Below, in pieces: positions 1 through 9,458 of a DNA stretch of 64,000 nucleotides. The position numbers and the translations under genes are program-made. This stretch comes from Acetobacteraceae bacterium (GTDB taxonomy: Bacteria; Pseudomonadota; Alphaproteobacteria; Acetobacterales; Acetobacteraceae). A model generated the notes under the pieces. That model saw only the letters and a list, made by a program, of their open reading frames with translations, was not told the DNA's origin and did no database searches. Location of the stretch: NCBI GenBank assembly GCA_024280945.1, contig JAMXLO010000133.1, positions 1 to 64,000 of the forward strand. Reading direction: 5' to 3'. Every line of letters begins with the position of its first letter. Position 1 is the first letter of the stretch.

Positions 1-107
1 TCATCGTCTATGTCGTGGTGAAGGCGGTGGGGGCAGGCCTCGGATCGATTGCCGGTGCGGTGTGGCTCATCGCTGGCTTATCATTGCTGCGTTTCGTGCT
101 GGAGTAG
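1..107 (+). CDS. C-terminal end of a membrane protein (partial)
   Basis: A frame open from the left edge ends at TAG 105-107, directly before the ATG of the next gene. The last 34 residues are almost all small or hydrophobic (Gly/Ala-rich stretch, then VWLIAGLSLLRFVL), which looks like a final transmembrane helix. The family cannot be named from this fragment. The zero-gap junction with the flavoenzyme start suggests co-transcription. Confidence 0.5.
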   Translation, partial: IVYVVVKAVGAGLGSIAGAVWLIAGLSLLRFVLE

Positions 108-1220
108 ATGACGGTGGAGCGGGTCGACTGCGTCGTGGTGGGTGCCGGGGTGGTTGGCCTTGCAGTTGCGCGCGCTTTGGCATTGGCCGGTCGAGAAGTG
201 ATCATCCTGGAGGCCGCCGATGGTATCGGCACCGAGACCTCGTCGCGCAACAGCGAGGTGATCCACGCCGGTATCTACTATCCCGCCGGTAGTTTCATGG
301 CGCGGTTCTGTGTGGCAGGACGCCGTGCTCTTTATGCCTATTGCGCGGAGAAGCGCGTGCCGCATGCCAATTGCGGCAAGCTGATCGTTGCGACGAATGC
401 CGAGGAGGATGCGATGCTCGCCGGCATCAAGCGGCGAGCCGAGGTGAACGGCGTTGAGGGCATGCGTGTGTTGAGTGCCGCTGAGGCGATCGCGCTGGAG
501 CCGAACCTGTCATGCACCAGTGCTCTGCTGTCACCGGTCACGGGCATCATCGACAGTCATGCCTTCATGCTGGCTCTGCAAGGCGACGCGGAGAATGCCG
601 GCGCTGTGCCGGTCTTCCTCAGCCCGGTTAGCGGTGGGCGCGCGGTGCAGGGCGGCGCCGAGATCGATGTCGGCGGTAACGATCCAATGACGCTGCGCTG
701 CCGGCTGCTGGTCAACGCAACCGGACTGCACGCTCCCAGCTTTGCGTCACGCATCATTGGCATGCCGCCAGATCGCATTCCGGGCGCATACTATGCCAAG
801 GGGAACTACTTCACGCTTTCGGGGCGCTCACCGTTCACGCGCCTGATCTATCCCGTACCGGTGCCGGGTGGACTTGGGGTGCATCTGACGATCGATCTCG
901 GCGGTCAGGCTCGCTTCGGACCCGACGTGCAGTGGATCGATACGATCGACTATTCAGTCGATGCAGCGCGAGCCGACAGTTTCTACGCGGCGGTGCGGAA
1001 GTACTGGCCGGCGCTGAAGGACGGCGCATTGCAGCCTGGCTATTCCGGCATACGGCCAAAGATCGTGCCGCGCGGCGCACCCGCGCAGGACTTTGTCGTG
1101 CAGGGGCCGCAGACGCATGGTTTGCCGGGGCTGATCAACCTGTTCGGGATCGAAAGCCCGGGGCTGACCGCGGCGCTGGCATTGGCGGATCATGTCGTGG
1201 AGGTGGCCGCCACCGGATGA
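108..1220 (+). CDS. FAD-dependent oxidoreductase, L-2-hydroxyglutarate oxidase-like
   Basis: A 370-residue flavoenzyme of the DAO/L-2-hydroxyglutarate dehydrogenase family. The N-terminus carries the dinucleotide-binding GxGxxG ([16 protein letters not shown], about residues 8-24) followed by an acidic strand end (ILEA). The motif [14 protein letters not shown] near residues 45-58 is typical of LhgO-like enzymes and distinguishes them from glycine oxidases. Such enzymes oxidise a 2-hydroxy acid, classically L-2-hydroxyglutarate, to the 2-oxo acid and pass electrons to quinone or oxygen. There is no signal peptide, so it is cytoplasmic or peripheral to the membrane. Length fits the shorter bacterial members. 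The precise substrate is not proven by sequence. Confidence 0.85.
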   Translation: MTVERVDCVVVGAGVVGLAVARALALAGREVIILEAADGIGTETSSRNSEVIHAGIYYPAGSFMARFCVAGRRALYAYCAEKRVPHANCGKLIVATNAEEDAMLAGIKRRAEVNGVEGMRVLSAAEAIALEPNLSCTSALLSPVTGIIDSHAFMLALQGDAENAGAVPVFLSPVSGGRAVQGGAEIDVGGNDPMTLRCRLLVNATGLHAPSFASRIIGMPPDRIPGAYYAKGNYFTLSGRSPFTRLIYPVPVPGGLGVHLTIDLGGQARFGPDVQWIDTIDYSVDAARADSFYAAVRKYWPALKDGALQPGYSGIRPKIVPRGAPAQDFVVQGPQTHGLPGLINLFGIESPGLTAALALADHVVEVAATG

Positions 1221-2572
1221 ACTGCGAATGTCTCCGCATGCTCGCGGCTTGGTCCAGGGAGGCTCACTTGCACCTGCGTGTCATCACTCTTGCGGCTGCG
1301 CTGCTGATGCCGGGTCTGGAGTCCCACGCTGATCCGATTCCGCCCGTCGCCACGGCCAACAACATGCAGATCATTGGCCACAGCGACCTGAACGGAGCAG
1401 GGAAAGGGGGCGAGGGGTTGGCCCTGGCGCAGTATCCCAGTGGTCAGCGCGTGCTGTTTCTCGCCCACGAGTCAGCACCGATGTGTGTCAGCGTAATAGA
1501 TGTGACGCATCCGGAAGACCCGAAGGTCATCACCCAGCTACCTGTCGAGGCAAACTTCGCGCGCTGTAATTCGTTGGGTCTCTCGGGGACCACGTTGGCC
1601 GTCGCTCATCAGGTGGAGAAGCCGGGCCAACCCTATGCCGGCATGGACGTGTACGACGTCAGCGACCCGACCCACCCGAAGAAGTTGTCGCACTTCGATA
1701 GCTCGGGCCCGCATTCGCGCGGAGTGCACTATCTGTGGTTCACCGACGGCCAGTACGCGTTTCTCTCAACGGGAGCCAAGGACTTCGTGCCGCATAACAA
1801 GGACGACGATCAGTTCCTGATGATTGTCGATCTGCGGGATCCGGTGCACCCGAAGGAGGTGGGGCGATGGTGGATGCCAGGTACCCGCGTTGGCGACAAG
1901 GAAACGCCGCCACCGCGCGTGGCACCGTTCGATGCTGGCATACGCATGCACTCGCCGGCGCTGTCGCCGGAACGGCCCGATCGCGTCTATATCGGCTGGA
2001 TCGATGGGGGCCTGGTGATCCTCGACATCAGCGACAAGGCGCATCCGAAGCTGGTCGCACACAAGTCGTGGCAGTCGGTCGGCGACGGCTTTGCGCATAC
2101 GTTGGTACCGATCCCGTCCCGTAACCTGCTGATCCAGACCGAAGAGGCGACTGCGGCGAACTGCAAGGACTGGCCCAAGCGCGACTGGGTGTGGGACATC
2201 AGCAACGAGCACAACATCATGCCATTGGCGGCTTTTCCTCCGCCAGCCGATTTCGCCGCGCTGTGCAAGGCGGGTGGACGGTTCGGTGCGCATAACATCG
2301 ACATGAACCGGCCGGTGAGCACCTCGCGCACGCTCACCAGGACGGTGGTGGGCAGCTTCTTCAATGGCGGCATTCGTGCCTATTCGATCGAAGATCCATA
2401 CCATCCGGTAGAAATTGGCTACCTGGTCGCGGCGGCGCCACCAGGCAATCAGACCCACACCATCCAGATCAACGACGTGTATGTCGATGAGAACGGCCTG
2501 ATCTATGCCAATGACCGGCTGACCGGCGGCCTGGACATCGTGAGGTACACGGGGGCTGTACCCCTCCAGTAA
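1217..2572 (+). CDS. Secreted LVIVD-repeat beta-propeller-like protein
   Basis: Exported protein built of LVIVD repeats: blocks such as [45 protein letters not shown] and [15 protein letters not shown] recur about every 50-60 residues, which is typical of a propeller-like surface or periplasmic protein. Two starts are plausible. ATG 1217 overlaps the previous stop (ATGA) and gives about 451 residues. TTG 1268 sits 5 bases after AGGGAGG and gives a 434-residue protein that opens directly with a signal peptide ([19 protein letters not shown]). The TTG is attractive because of its ribosome site. Family function is poorly known, so no enzymatic role is claimed. Confidence 0.75.
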   Translation: MNCECLRMLAAWSREAHLHLRVITLAAALLMPGLESHADPIPPVATANNMQIIGHSDLNGAGKGGEGLALAQYPSGQRVLFLAHESAPMCVSVIDVTHPEDPKVITQLPVEANFARCNSLGLSGTTLAVAHQVEKPGQPYAGMDVYDVSDPTHPKKLSHFDSSGPHSRGVHYLWFTDGQYAFLSTGAKDFVPHNKDDDQFLMIVDLRDPVHPKEVGRWWMPGTRVGDKETPPPRVAPFDAGIRMHSPALSPERPDRVYIGWIDGGLVILDISDKAHPKLVAHKSWQSVGDGFAHTLVPIPSRNLLIQTEEATAANCKDWPKRDWVWDISNEHNIMPLAAFPPPADFAALCKAGGRFGAHNIDMNRPVSTSRTLTRTVVGSFFNGGIRAYSIEDPYHPVEIGYLVAAAPPGNQTHTIQINDVYVDENGLIYANDRLTGGLDIVRYTGAVPLQ

Positions 2573-2626
2573 TTGCGGCGTCCCCCGGCCTTGGTCAGCA
2601 ACCTCGGCGGCTTCGCGAGGACCTCA

Positions 2627-2643
2627 CCCATTGGGCCAATGGG
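2627..2643. promoter_or_regulatory. Perfect 8+1+8 palindrome upstream of the ClpP-like gene
   Basis: CCCATTGG-G-CCAATGGG forms a perfect inverted repeat in the 118-base gap between the LVIVD gene and the ClpP-like gene, 47 bases before the GTG start. The one-base centre is too tight for an RNA hairpin loop, so a dimeric protein-binding site is the more natural reading. There is no T-run after it. Function is unproven. Confidence 0.3.
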
Positions 2644-2690
2644 CAGGAATCGTAACGAAAAAACCACGACCGCGATGCTAAAAGACGGCT

Positions 2691-3764
2691 GTGCGAATCC
2701 TGTCCGGCATGTTCGTCTTCCTGAGGCTCGCCCCTTTGATGGGGCTGCTGGTCGCATCGCCGGTTGTCGCGGCGGCGCCATCCGCTGAATTCGACATTCC
2801 CTATCAGTTGCGGCTGTCGGACGACGGCTCCGTTCTGGAGCTCTCCGGCAGCTTTTCCTGGGCGCTGCCGCAAAGTTTCCAGGCGGTTCTCGCCGGTGCT
2901 CCCAGCGTCCGGATGATACGGCTCGAGAGCCCCGGTGGCCACGTTCAGCCAGCGATCCAAATTGCCATGCTGATCCATGAACGCGGCCTCGATACCTATG
3001 TGGGACGGTTCTGTGCCTCTGCATGCACCATCGCTTTTCTCGGCGGCAGACAGCGATGGCTTGGGCCCGGCGCGCGGCTCGGCTTTCATCAAGCGAGCGC
3101 GCCCGGGTTTCCATCCGAACTGGTGAACGGATACCTCCGCGCCGCATATGAAAGCTTCCGCGTACCACCGGCATTCATCGCGCGCGTAATCAGTACGCTG
3201 CCGTCCGACCTATGGTTTCCGACGCAGCCTGAGCTCCGTGCGGCGCACTACACGACTGGTGATCCGCCGGGCTCCGTTGTCGTGCTCCACGATGACTGGC
3301 CGCCAAGGCTGCGAGATTTCGCCCGGCTGGTCCTGGAAGCGCCTGACGATGCTGTCGTGCGATTTGCCAGCACGATATCGGATCTGTTGGGACGCTTGCA
3401 GGTCGACGGCCTTGAAGCCTGCTGGGCCTTCGCACACGAGGGGCCGGACGCTTCCGCGGCAAAGCTGCCGATTGCGGCGCACGATGCCTTGGTGAGCGCC
3501 GGAAAAGAGTTGGCCACTGCAGCGAAAAGTGGCCGCGAAATTCCGTGGAACGGGGATCGCGGTGGCAGGGCGGTGACAGAGCTCGTCTCTGTCATCCGGG
3601 CAAAAGGAATAGCGCCAGCTATGCAGGGGCTGCGCCCTGGCGCCGAACATGCTCTGTTCTGTCCTTCGTTTCATACGCTGCTCGAGGTTGCCTTGGCACT
3701 GCCGGCGAGTCACCGCGCGGACGCGCTACGCGCTGTCCTGTCGGGCGGCGGTCGCTCCATCTGA
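2691..3764 (+). CDS. Periplasmic ClpP/crotonase-fold serine protease-like protein (COG3904 type)
   Basis: A 357-residue protein with a clear signal peptide (FLRLAPLMGLLVASPVVAAAP). The next 180 residues show ClpP/SppA-like features: IRLESPGGHV (the oxyanion SPGG strand), the nucleophile-type segment FCASACTIAFLGG, and LGFHQAS supplying a candidate His. This matches the family of predicted periplasmic ClpP-like proteins of alphaproteobacteria. The last 150 residues are variable and mostly helical. The start is GTG 2691 (Arg at position 2 fits a signal n-region); ATG 2709 is the alternative, and neither has a good ribosome site. Proteolysis is inferred from family and has not been shown. Confidence 0.7.
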   Translation: MRILSGMFVFLRLAPLMGLLVASPVVAAAPSAEFDIPYQLRLSDDGSVLELSGSFSWALPQSFQAVLAGAPSVRMIRLESPGGHVQPAIQIAMLIHERGLDTYVGRFCASACTIAFLGGRQRWLGPGARLGFHQASAPGFPSELVNGYLRAAYESFRVPPAFIARVISTLPSDLWFPTQPELRAAHYTTGDPPGSVVVLHDDWPPRLRDFARLVLEAPDDAVVRFASTISDLLGRLQVDGLEACWAFAHEGPDASAAKLPIAAHDALVSAGKELATAAKSGREIPWNGDRGGRAVTELVSVIRAKGIAPAMQGLRPGAEHALFCPSFHTLLEVALALPASHRADALRAVLSGGGRSI

Positions 3765-3794
3765 ACCAGGTGCAACGGCCGCGGTGCGGGAACA

Positions 3795-5489
3795 CTAACT
3801 TCGGGCCTGGTCCGGTCGGAATCGCACGCCCTTGCGGGCGTAGCCGCCACCAACACCGATGGGAGTGCCGTCGGCGCGCCAGCAGGCGGCACCCGTCATC
3901 GCTCCATCGGCATCGAACTGGATCGCGCTCATACCCCCGCCCACGTTGCCTGTGGCCACGACGTTATGGCCGCGGTCGCGCAGCGCAGCCTGCACGTCGG
4001 ATGGCACAACGTTTTCCACTTCCACACCGTAGCCCTGCGTCCACAGGCGTGGCGCTTCGACGGCCTCCTGAACCGTCATGCCATGGTCAATCAGGTTGGA
4101 GAGCGCCTGCATCACCGAGGGGAAGATGCGCAGTCCACCGGGCAGGCCAAGTGCGTAGCGAGGCTTGCCATCCTTCAACACCATCACCGGGGACATCGAC
4201 GAAGTGATGCGTTTGCCGGGTGCAATGGAGTTGGCACGGTCCGGATATGGCGTGAACACGAACATGTAGTTGTTGGGGATCATTCCAGTCCCAGGCACGA
4301 TGTAGCGCGCACCGAACAGGGAGTTGATCGTCTGCGTACTGGCGACGATGTTGCCCATCCCATCGGCAACAGTCAGATGCGTCGTATTGGCGCTCTCACC
4401 CGGTGCAACCTCCGCGCTCCAGCGTTGCGCCCGGCCGATGTCTATCCGGGCGCGGCGGACGGCGGCATAGGATTTCGACATCAGCTTTTCCACCGGCACC
4501 TTGACGAAAGCCGGGTCCGCGGTTGCTGCGGCGCGGTCGGCAAAGGCGATCTTCAGCGCTTCGGCAAGCAGATGCAGGGTGTCCGCGGTGCCGAACCCAA
4601 GCCCGGCGATGTCGTAGCCCTCCAGGATGTTGAGCATCTGGATGATGTGCAAAGGGCCTGATGAAGGCGGTGGCGGTCCGACGATGTCGAAGCCGCGGTA
4701 CGTGCCGCGCAAGGCCTCGCGGTCGATGGTGCGATAACGCGTCAGATCCTCGCGCGTGATGTATCCACCCGACTTCGCCATGTGATCGGTGTAGAGTGTG
4801 CCGAGGGCGCCGCTGTACAGCAGGTCTGGTCCTTCGTGTGCAATGCCGCGCAGCGTTTCCGCGTAGTCGCCGGTGGTCAGCCGGGTGCCTGGCTCGATCG
4901 GCTTGCCGTCGGGCATGTACAACCTGGCGATCTCAGGATCGCGCGACATGTCGGCAGCCGAGTCCAGCACGCACTCGTGCAGGTAGGGCGTGACGCGAAA
5001 TCCGCGCGACGCATGGCGAATTGCTGGCTCCATCACATCTGCCAGCGCGAAGGTGCCGAAGCGGTCCAGGGCTTCGCACCAGCCTTTCAGGTTACCGGGC
5101 GACGCCACCGAGGTCGGACCGACGGCATTTTTGCGGCCAACGGTGTCCATAGTACCCGGTGCAGCGTTCGGGTCGGGCGTGAAGGTGGTTGGACCGGTCG
5201 CGAGCGGCGCCATGCTCTGGTTATCGATCACGGCGTGTCGGCCGTCCGCCAGCCGAATATGCGCAATGCCCCCACCGAGGATCCCCACCATCATCGGCTC
5301 GACGACCGTCAAGGCGAAGAAGGCAGCAATAGCGGCGTCGATCGCATTGCCACCTGCCGCCAGCATTTCGGCGCCGGCTGCGGAGGCGAGCGGATGATTG
5401 GTGACCACCATGCCACGCGCGGCGGTGACCGGCTGCTTCTCGCAGCGGAATGTCGTACCCGCACGACTGGGCCAGCCAATATCGGGCAT
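3795..5489 (-). CDS. ggt: Gamma-glutamyltransferase
   Basis: A 564-residue gamma-glutamyltranspeptidase of the Ntn-hydrolase superfamily, which cleaves gamma-glutamyl bonds such as those of glutathione. The self-processing site and nucleophile lie in ANTTHLTVADGMG, with the catalytic Thr at about residue 369. The N-terminal landmark MVVTNHPLASAAG and the large-subunit motif GGNAIDAAIA are present, as is the small-subunit LPGG loop (GLPGGLRIFPS). Full length for the family. Unlike many homologues there is no obvious signal peptide, so a cytoplasmic location is possible. It is convergent with the upstream ClpP-like gene and divergent from the small membrane gene at 5565. Confidence 0.92.
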   Translation of the reverse strand: MPDIGWPSRAGTTFRCEKQPVTAARGMVVTNHPLASAAGAEMLAAGGNAIDAAIAAFFALTVVEPMMVGILGGGIAHIRLADGRHAVIDNQSMAPLATGPTTFTPDPNAAPGTMDTVGRKNAVGPTSVASPGNLKGWCEALDRFGTFALADVMEPAIRHASRGFRVTPYLHECVLDSAADMSRDPEIARLYMPDGKPIEPGTRLTTGDYAETLRGIAHEGPDLLYSGALGTLYTDHMAKSGGYITREDLTRYRTIDREALRGTYRGFDIVGPPPPSSGPLHIIQMLNILEGYDIAGLGFGTADTLHLLAEALKIAFADRAAATADPAFVKVPVEKLMSKSYAAVRRARIDIGRAQRWSAEVAPGESANTTHLTVADGMGNIVASTQTINSLFGARYIVPGTGMIPNNYMFVFTPYPDRANSIAPGKRITSSMSPVMVLKDGKPRYALGLPGGLRIFPSVMQALSNLIDHGMTVQEAVEAPRLWTQGYGVEVENVVPSDVQAALRDRGHNVVATGNVGGGMSAIQFDADGAMTGAACWRADGTPIGVGGGYARKGVRFRPDQARS

Positions 5490-5564
5490 TCAGGAGTCCT
5501 TTCATATGACTTCCCGCCACCATGCGCTGGCAGGTCCGGCGGGACAATCGCAGGAGGCGTCCGT

Positions 5565-5804
5565 TTGGACCTCTACACCATGGCCGGCCTGGTTGGCGTT
5601 GGTCTTGTCCTATCGGCGTATTTCGCCAACCAGCAGGACTGGCTCGATGCAAAACGCTGGCAGTTCCCTGCCGCGAACCTTGCCGGTTCGCTGCTCATCC
5701 TGGTGTCGCTTTGGGATGCTTGGAATCTGCCGTCGGTGGTGATCGAGGTGGCGTGGCTGGCAATCAGCCTGTGGGGGCTGATCAGGCGGACCCGCCAGCC
5801 CTAA
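5565..5804 (+). CDS. Small membrane protein, CBU_0592-like family
   Basis: A 79-residue protein with about three hydrophobic segments (MAGLVGVGLVLSAYF, ANLAGSLLILVSL, VVIEVAWLAISLWGL). The pattern of an aromatic-Asn loop, a central N-L-x-G-S-x-L helix and a final I-E-x-x-W-x-x-I-S helix matches the small CBU_0592-type membrane family found next to many unrelated genes. The start is TTG 5565, chosen because AGGAGG lies 7 bases before it; the next ATG is at codon 6. Its stop overlaps the stop of the convergent FmdB-type gene by 4 bases. Function unknown. Confidence 0.7.
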   Translation: MDLYTMAGLVGVGLVLSAYFANQQDWLDAKRWQFPAANLAGSLLILVSLWDAWNLPSVVIEVAWLAISLWGLIRRTRQP

Positions 5805-6043
5805 ACCGCCTCGGCCGCGAAGCGACGGGGTGCCGCACAGCAGGCACAACCGCCGGGATGCGCCCGGAATGGTGTGCCGGTGCTGGGCGCTTCTGCAGCC
5901 CCCCCGCCGATCGCCGGCAGGGTCAGCGCCCGTGCGGCCGGATCGCCGCATCCTGGGCAAGGCTGTGGCAGATCGAATTCTGCGATCGGGTGGCTCTCAC
6001 TGAACGGGCCGCAGCGTCCGCAATCGTAATCATAAGTGGGCAT
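5801..6043 (-). CDS. FmdB-family zinc-ribbon protein
   Basis: An 80-residue protein opening MPTYDYDCGRCG, the signature of the FmdB putative regulatory zinc ribbon, with Cys pairs at about 8/11 and 29/32 (CGRCG, CPGCG) to bind one zinc ion. The Ala/Pro tail ends in a further Cys cluster (GGCACCAAP) that is not part of the core family. FmdB proteins are widespread and were proposed as regulators of formamidase/amidase genes. No such gene is adjacent here. Confidence 0.85.
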   Translation of the reverse strand: MPTYDYDCGRCGPFSESHPIAEFDLPQPCPGCGDPAARALTLPAIGGGAAEAPSTGTPFRAHPGGCACCAAPRRFAAEAV

Positions 6044-6272
6044 TCAGGCCTCATCGCATCCGATACAGCAATTCTGCCATCGGGACCAAGTGGTGGTCCA
6101 GATAGGATCGGGGACGCGACTTCCAAGCCTGGTCACGTGGCGGGTCGGCCGGCCTCCATCCTTGTTCATCGATGCCCACACGGTCGCGAACCGCCAATGT
6201 CTGCTGACACAGCGTTGTCAGCACGCCCCTGCCATCTTGGCTGAAGCGTCCCAGACAGGTGAGGAGTAAGGC

Positions 6273-6722
6273 ATGGAAACGGACCCGATCCGCTCGACGG
6301 TTGGCGTCGATCTGGCGACGTTGGGCGCCATCGAACGGGTGTATCGGGCGTGGGATGCCGCGCTGAAGGCGAAAGATGTCGAGGCGGCGGTGGCGCTCTA
6401 CGCCGACGATGCCCGATTGGAGAGCCCGCTGGTCCGGCATCTGACCGGCTCGCCAGAGGGTGTCATCGACGGACGCAATCGCCTGCGCGAGTTCGTCCGC
6501 TTGGTATTCGCACGCACACCGGCCAGTCGTGGCCACTTTCGCACGGGGTTCTTTACCGATGGGTACAGGTTGATCTGGGAGTACCCGCGCGAGACGCCGG
6601 ATGGCGATCAGATGGACTTTGTCGAGTCAATGGAGATCGAGGACGGCCTGATCCGCCGGCATGGCGTCTATTGGGGCTGGTTCGGCCTCAAGGTCATCGA
6701 GCAGGACCGCTACCACCAATAG
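6273..6722 (+). CDS. SnoaL/NTF2-like fold protein
   Basis: A 149-residue single-domain protein of the nuclear transport factor 2 / SnoaL superfamily. The N-terminal helix IERVYRAWDAALKAKDVEAA, then VALYADDARLESPL, and the late YRLIWEYPRE strand and ending with a Trp-rich YWGWFG segment fit the conical alpha+beta barrel used by small isomerases, hydrolases and ligand-binding proteins. The ATG is preceded by GAGGAG at about 8 bases. The substrate cannot be predicted. Its end overlaps the convergent flippase gene by 29 bases. Confidence 0.75.
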   Translation: METDPIRSTVGVDLATLGAIERVYRAWDAALKAKDVEAAVALYADDARLESPLVRHLTGSPEGVIDGRNRLREFVRLVFARTPASRGHFRTGFFTDGYRLIWEYPRETPDGDQMDFVESMEIEDGLIRRHGVYWGWFGLKVIEQDRYHQ

Positions 6723-8136
6723 GGGGAGGTTGCTGCATCAGCCCAAAGGTGCCAGCCAGCAGCGTGCACAGTATGCCAACCATGGTGACGACAGAAAGTC
6801 GCTGTAACAGCAACCACGCGGGCGACAGCGACTCTGCCATCAGTCGCGGCAGGACGAATGCAGTAGCTGTCGCCAACGCAGAGGCCATCATCAAGGGTAC
6901 GCCAGCGCGTAATGGTCGAAATATCGACGTGCGTAGCACGCGTGCATTCATGGCCAGCACGTAGGGACTCACAAACATCTGTGCGCCTAGCCATACCAGC
7001 ACGGCGGCCACGGGTGTGGCTGGGCGAAGCACCATGACGCCGGCAACCGTGGCAGCCACGCCGGCAAGGTTCGCTACCAGCACATAGCGCGCCTCGCCCC
7101 GCGCGATGACCGCGACTCCGGCGGGAAATGCGAGGAACAGCCAGGCGGTCAATGCGATCAGGGGCAACGCGGCCTCGCCCGCTGGCTCCCACACCGGCCC
7201 GAGCAGTGTCGCGACGAGTGGCTGAATCGCCAGCCCCATTACAGCGCACAGCGGAAAGGCGAGCAGACCGGACCAGAGAAGGCAGCGGTCGATGGCAGCG
7301 TGCAAGGCAGGGAAGTCGTTCTGTCGCTCTGATAGGATCGGAAGCATAAGGCGCCACTGCGCTGTGAAAGCGAGTTCACGCACGGCATCGACCAGTCGGA
7401 ATGCCATATGCACCTGGCCGAGTGCCGCCGCACCGGCGGTGCCACCGATCAGCAACGCGAACAGCCGGTAGCGGCCGTGCTGCAGCAGCGTGCTCACAGT
7501 CAGTGGCAAACCGATCTGCAGCAATTCGCGCAGCTGCTGAACGTTGAACCTCCGCCGCGGGCGCATCGGGTACTGTGCCAGCAGCACTATGGCACCAGCG
7601 GCAGACGTGACCAGTTGCTGCGTAATCAGTGCCCAGGCACCGGCACCGAGAACGGCGCTGACGATGCCGGCCAAGGTCCCGCCCCCCTGACCGATCATCG
7701 TACGCCACGCCAACTGGCGATAGGCACGGTTACGCGTGAGCATTCCCTGAATCGGGCCGCCTGCACCGACCAAGGGCAGTGCCAACGCCAGAGCCAGCGA
7801 CATACGCGTCAGGCGATGGTCACCGAACGACCAGGAGAGCAAAGTGCCAAAGGCGGCTTGCAGGACAGCCGCGACGCAGCCAACCACGACCGATGCCATG
7901 AAGGCAGTGGCAATGGTCGCGTCGTCCACGGTTTGGCGTTGAACCAGCGGATCGGCGAACAATACGTTCACCACCACCCAGAGCAAGATATGCACAGCGA
8001 TGACGGCTGCGCCAATGCCAACCTCGGTGGGACCGACAATGCGCGCGAGAACAAAAGCGGAGGCGAAGGAAAACAATGCGGAGAACGCCGCCTCGACGCC
8101 GGACCAAAGGACGTGCGTTGCCTGCGTCTGTTTCAT
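6694..8136 (-). CDS. Polysaccharide flippase (Wzx/MOP superfamily)
   Basis: A 480-residue polytopic inner-membrane protein with about 12-14 hydrophobic helices of the MATE/MOP flippase type (opening HVLWSGVEAAFSALFSFASA, LARIVGPTEVGIG near the N-terminus). It would flip undecaprenyl-linked oligosaccharide across the inner membrane. The start MKQTQATHV at 8136 is chosen because its ATG overlaps the stop of the upstream gene (ATGA, 8133-8136); a 24-residue longer version would lie inside that gene. Last gene of the minus-strand polysaccharide operon that starts at 12670. Confidence 0.82.
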   Translation of the reverse strand: MKQTQATHVLWSGVEAAFSALFSFASAFVLARIVGPTEVGIGAAVIAVHILLWVVVNVLFADPLVQRQTVDDATIATAFMASVVVGCVAAVLQAAFGTLLSWSFGDHRLTRMSLALALALPLVGAGGPIQGMLTRNRAYRQLAWRTMIGQGGGTLAGIVSAVLGAGAWALITQQLVTSAAGAIVLLAQYPMRPRRRFNVQQLRELLQIGLPLTVSTLLQHGRYRLFALLIGGTAGAAALGQVHMAFRLVDAVRELAFTAQWRLMLPILSERQNDFPALHAAIDRCLLWSGLLAFPLCAVMGLAIQPLVATLLGPVWEPAGEAALPLIALTAWLFLAFPAGVAVIARGEARYVLVANLAGVAATVAGVMVLRPATPVAAVLVWLGAQMFVSPYVLAMNARVLRTSIFRPLRAGVPLMMASALATATAFVLPRLMAESLSPAWLLLQRLSVVTMVGILCTLLAGTFGLMQQPPPIGGSGPAR

Positions 8137-9458
8137 CTGCCAAATGCCGGCATTGTAGCGTGTCGCAGAGCCGCGATACCCAGCAGCGCGACGGCAGGCG
8201 GAAGCCACATGATGCGACTCTGGTATCGGTCATGTGGACCAGACAGTCCGCCGGTGACCGTGGCATTGGCCAACAGCGCCACCAACACCGCGACCGCCAA
8301 ACCTGTCGCTAGGTGTCTTCGCGGGGCGACGAGCAGGATCGCACAGCATGCTGCGATACCTGCCGCGGCTGTCGCCAGGTGCAGCATCTGAAGCGCGCGC
8401 GGCACTGCCAGGCGGTTCGTGTTCTGTCGTGACACTGCGAAGGCGACGTTCTCGAATTGCGGAAAATGCCGGGCAACGCTTGGGCCAACCGTTTCCGACC
8501 ACGGCTGCAGGCCATCACCGGTGGTGAACCGGACCAGCTGCTGCGCTGAGTTCCCCGCGAAGGCCAGCAATTCCGTTCCCGGTTCCGCGGCCAAGGCTGC
8601 AGAGACGATAGCGTTGGCGTCACGCGAGACCAGCTTGGCGCCGCCGGCCCGTGCGACCGGCCCGTCGGCCCGCCACAGAAAGTCGTCCCAATGCGGAGGC
8701 ATGCTCTCAACCAACGGACAGAGCCGCCAACCAGCTGTGGGGCAGTCCCGGCGGAGCACATCCATGCCTGGACCATCGTAGATGACACGCGCCAGCAGGA
8801 AGACGTTGCCAAACGGGGCGAGTGATGCACGTCCGAATGCGGCCAGATTGACTGACACCAACGCGGCTACCGCCAGGATCACCGGCGCGATGCATCGCGC
8901 GGCCGGCGCCCGGGATCGCTGCATTGGCAGCAACACGGCCAGCAGCGCTATCGCGAGTGGCACATGTGACAGATGGACGGCGATCGCGAAGGCCATGAGA
9001 GCGATCAGCCAGGCGCGTTCGGTTCCCGAAAGGCGATCGGCGGCAAAGGCCAGGAGGGCAAAGGCAACAACGACGATGCCGGTGAACACATCCGGCATGA
9101 GTTGGGAGGTGAACCAGGGCAGCGGGGAGGCGATCGCGAGTGCCCCCGCAATCGGCAGCAGCCACCAGACCGCCCTGTCAGGCAGCAGGGTGCGGCGCAG
9201 CAGGTGGAGGAGATATGCGACCAGCAGTGCCTGGACCCCAATCGCCGGCCAGGTGGTCACCGTCATATGCAGCGGGAACAGGGCCAGGCTGTAGAAGACC
9301 GGGCGATCCCAGCCGACATAGTGCTCGATCGCCTGCGACAAATATGTGCCGCTGTCGGCGAAGACGAGCGGATACCCGTTCCAGAACGCTGGCCACAGCA
9401 GCAATATTGCAGCGAGCACCAACACCAGGGCGGTGGTGCTGCGTCCGTCAGTCGACAT
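8133..9458 (-). CDS. Polytopic membrane protein, GT-C glycosyltransferase-like
   Basis: A 441-residue integral membrane protein with around ten predicted helices. The first periplasmic loop contains FADSGTYLSQAIEHY, an acidic segment placed as in GT-C glycosyltransferases and PMT-like proteins, and another loop carries SQLMPDVFTG. Large non-membrane loop about residues 235-330. GT-C enzymes use lipid-linked sugars at the outer face of the inner membrane. Its place between galE and a flippase supports a role in building a secreted glycan. No exact family is recognised, so the transferase role is an inference. Confidence 0.6.
   Translation of the reverse strand: MSTDGRSTTALVLVLAAILLLWPAFWNGYPLVFADSGTYLSQAIEHYVGWDRPVFYSLALFPLHMTVTTWPAIGVQALLVAYLLHLLRRTLLPDRAVWWLLPIAGALAIASPLPWFTSQLMPDVFTGIVVVAFALLAFAADRLSGTERAWLIALMAFAIAVHLSHVPLAIALLAVLLPMQRSRAPAARCIAPVILAVAALVSVNLAAFGRASLAPFGNVFLLARVIYDGPGMDVLRRDCPTAGWRLCPLVESMPPHWDDFLWRADGPVARAGGAKLVSRDANAIVSAALAAEPGTELLAFAGNSAQQLVRFTTGDGLQPWSETVGPSVARHFPQFENVAFAVSRQNTNRLAVPRALQMLHLATAAAGIAACCAILLVAPRRHLATGLAVAVLVALLANATVTGGLSGPHDRYQSRIMWLPPAVALLGIAALRHATMPAFGR

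Noticed and set aside
1766-2458. 230-codon minus-strand frame across the LVIVD gene
   Set aside because: Arg/His-rich antisense shadow in GC-rich DNA; the plus frame has clear repeats and a signal peptide.
6051-6270. Minus frame just upstream of the FmdB gene ending in a plausible-looking protein tail
   Set aside because: Continues only as a shadow of the NTF2-like gene and matches no family I recognise; could be a gene remnant but the support is too weak.
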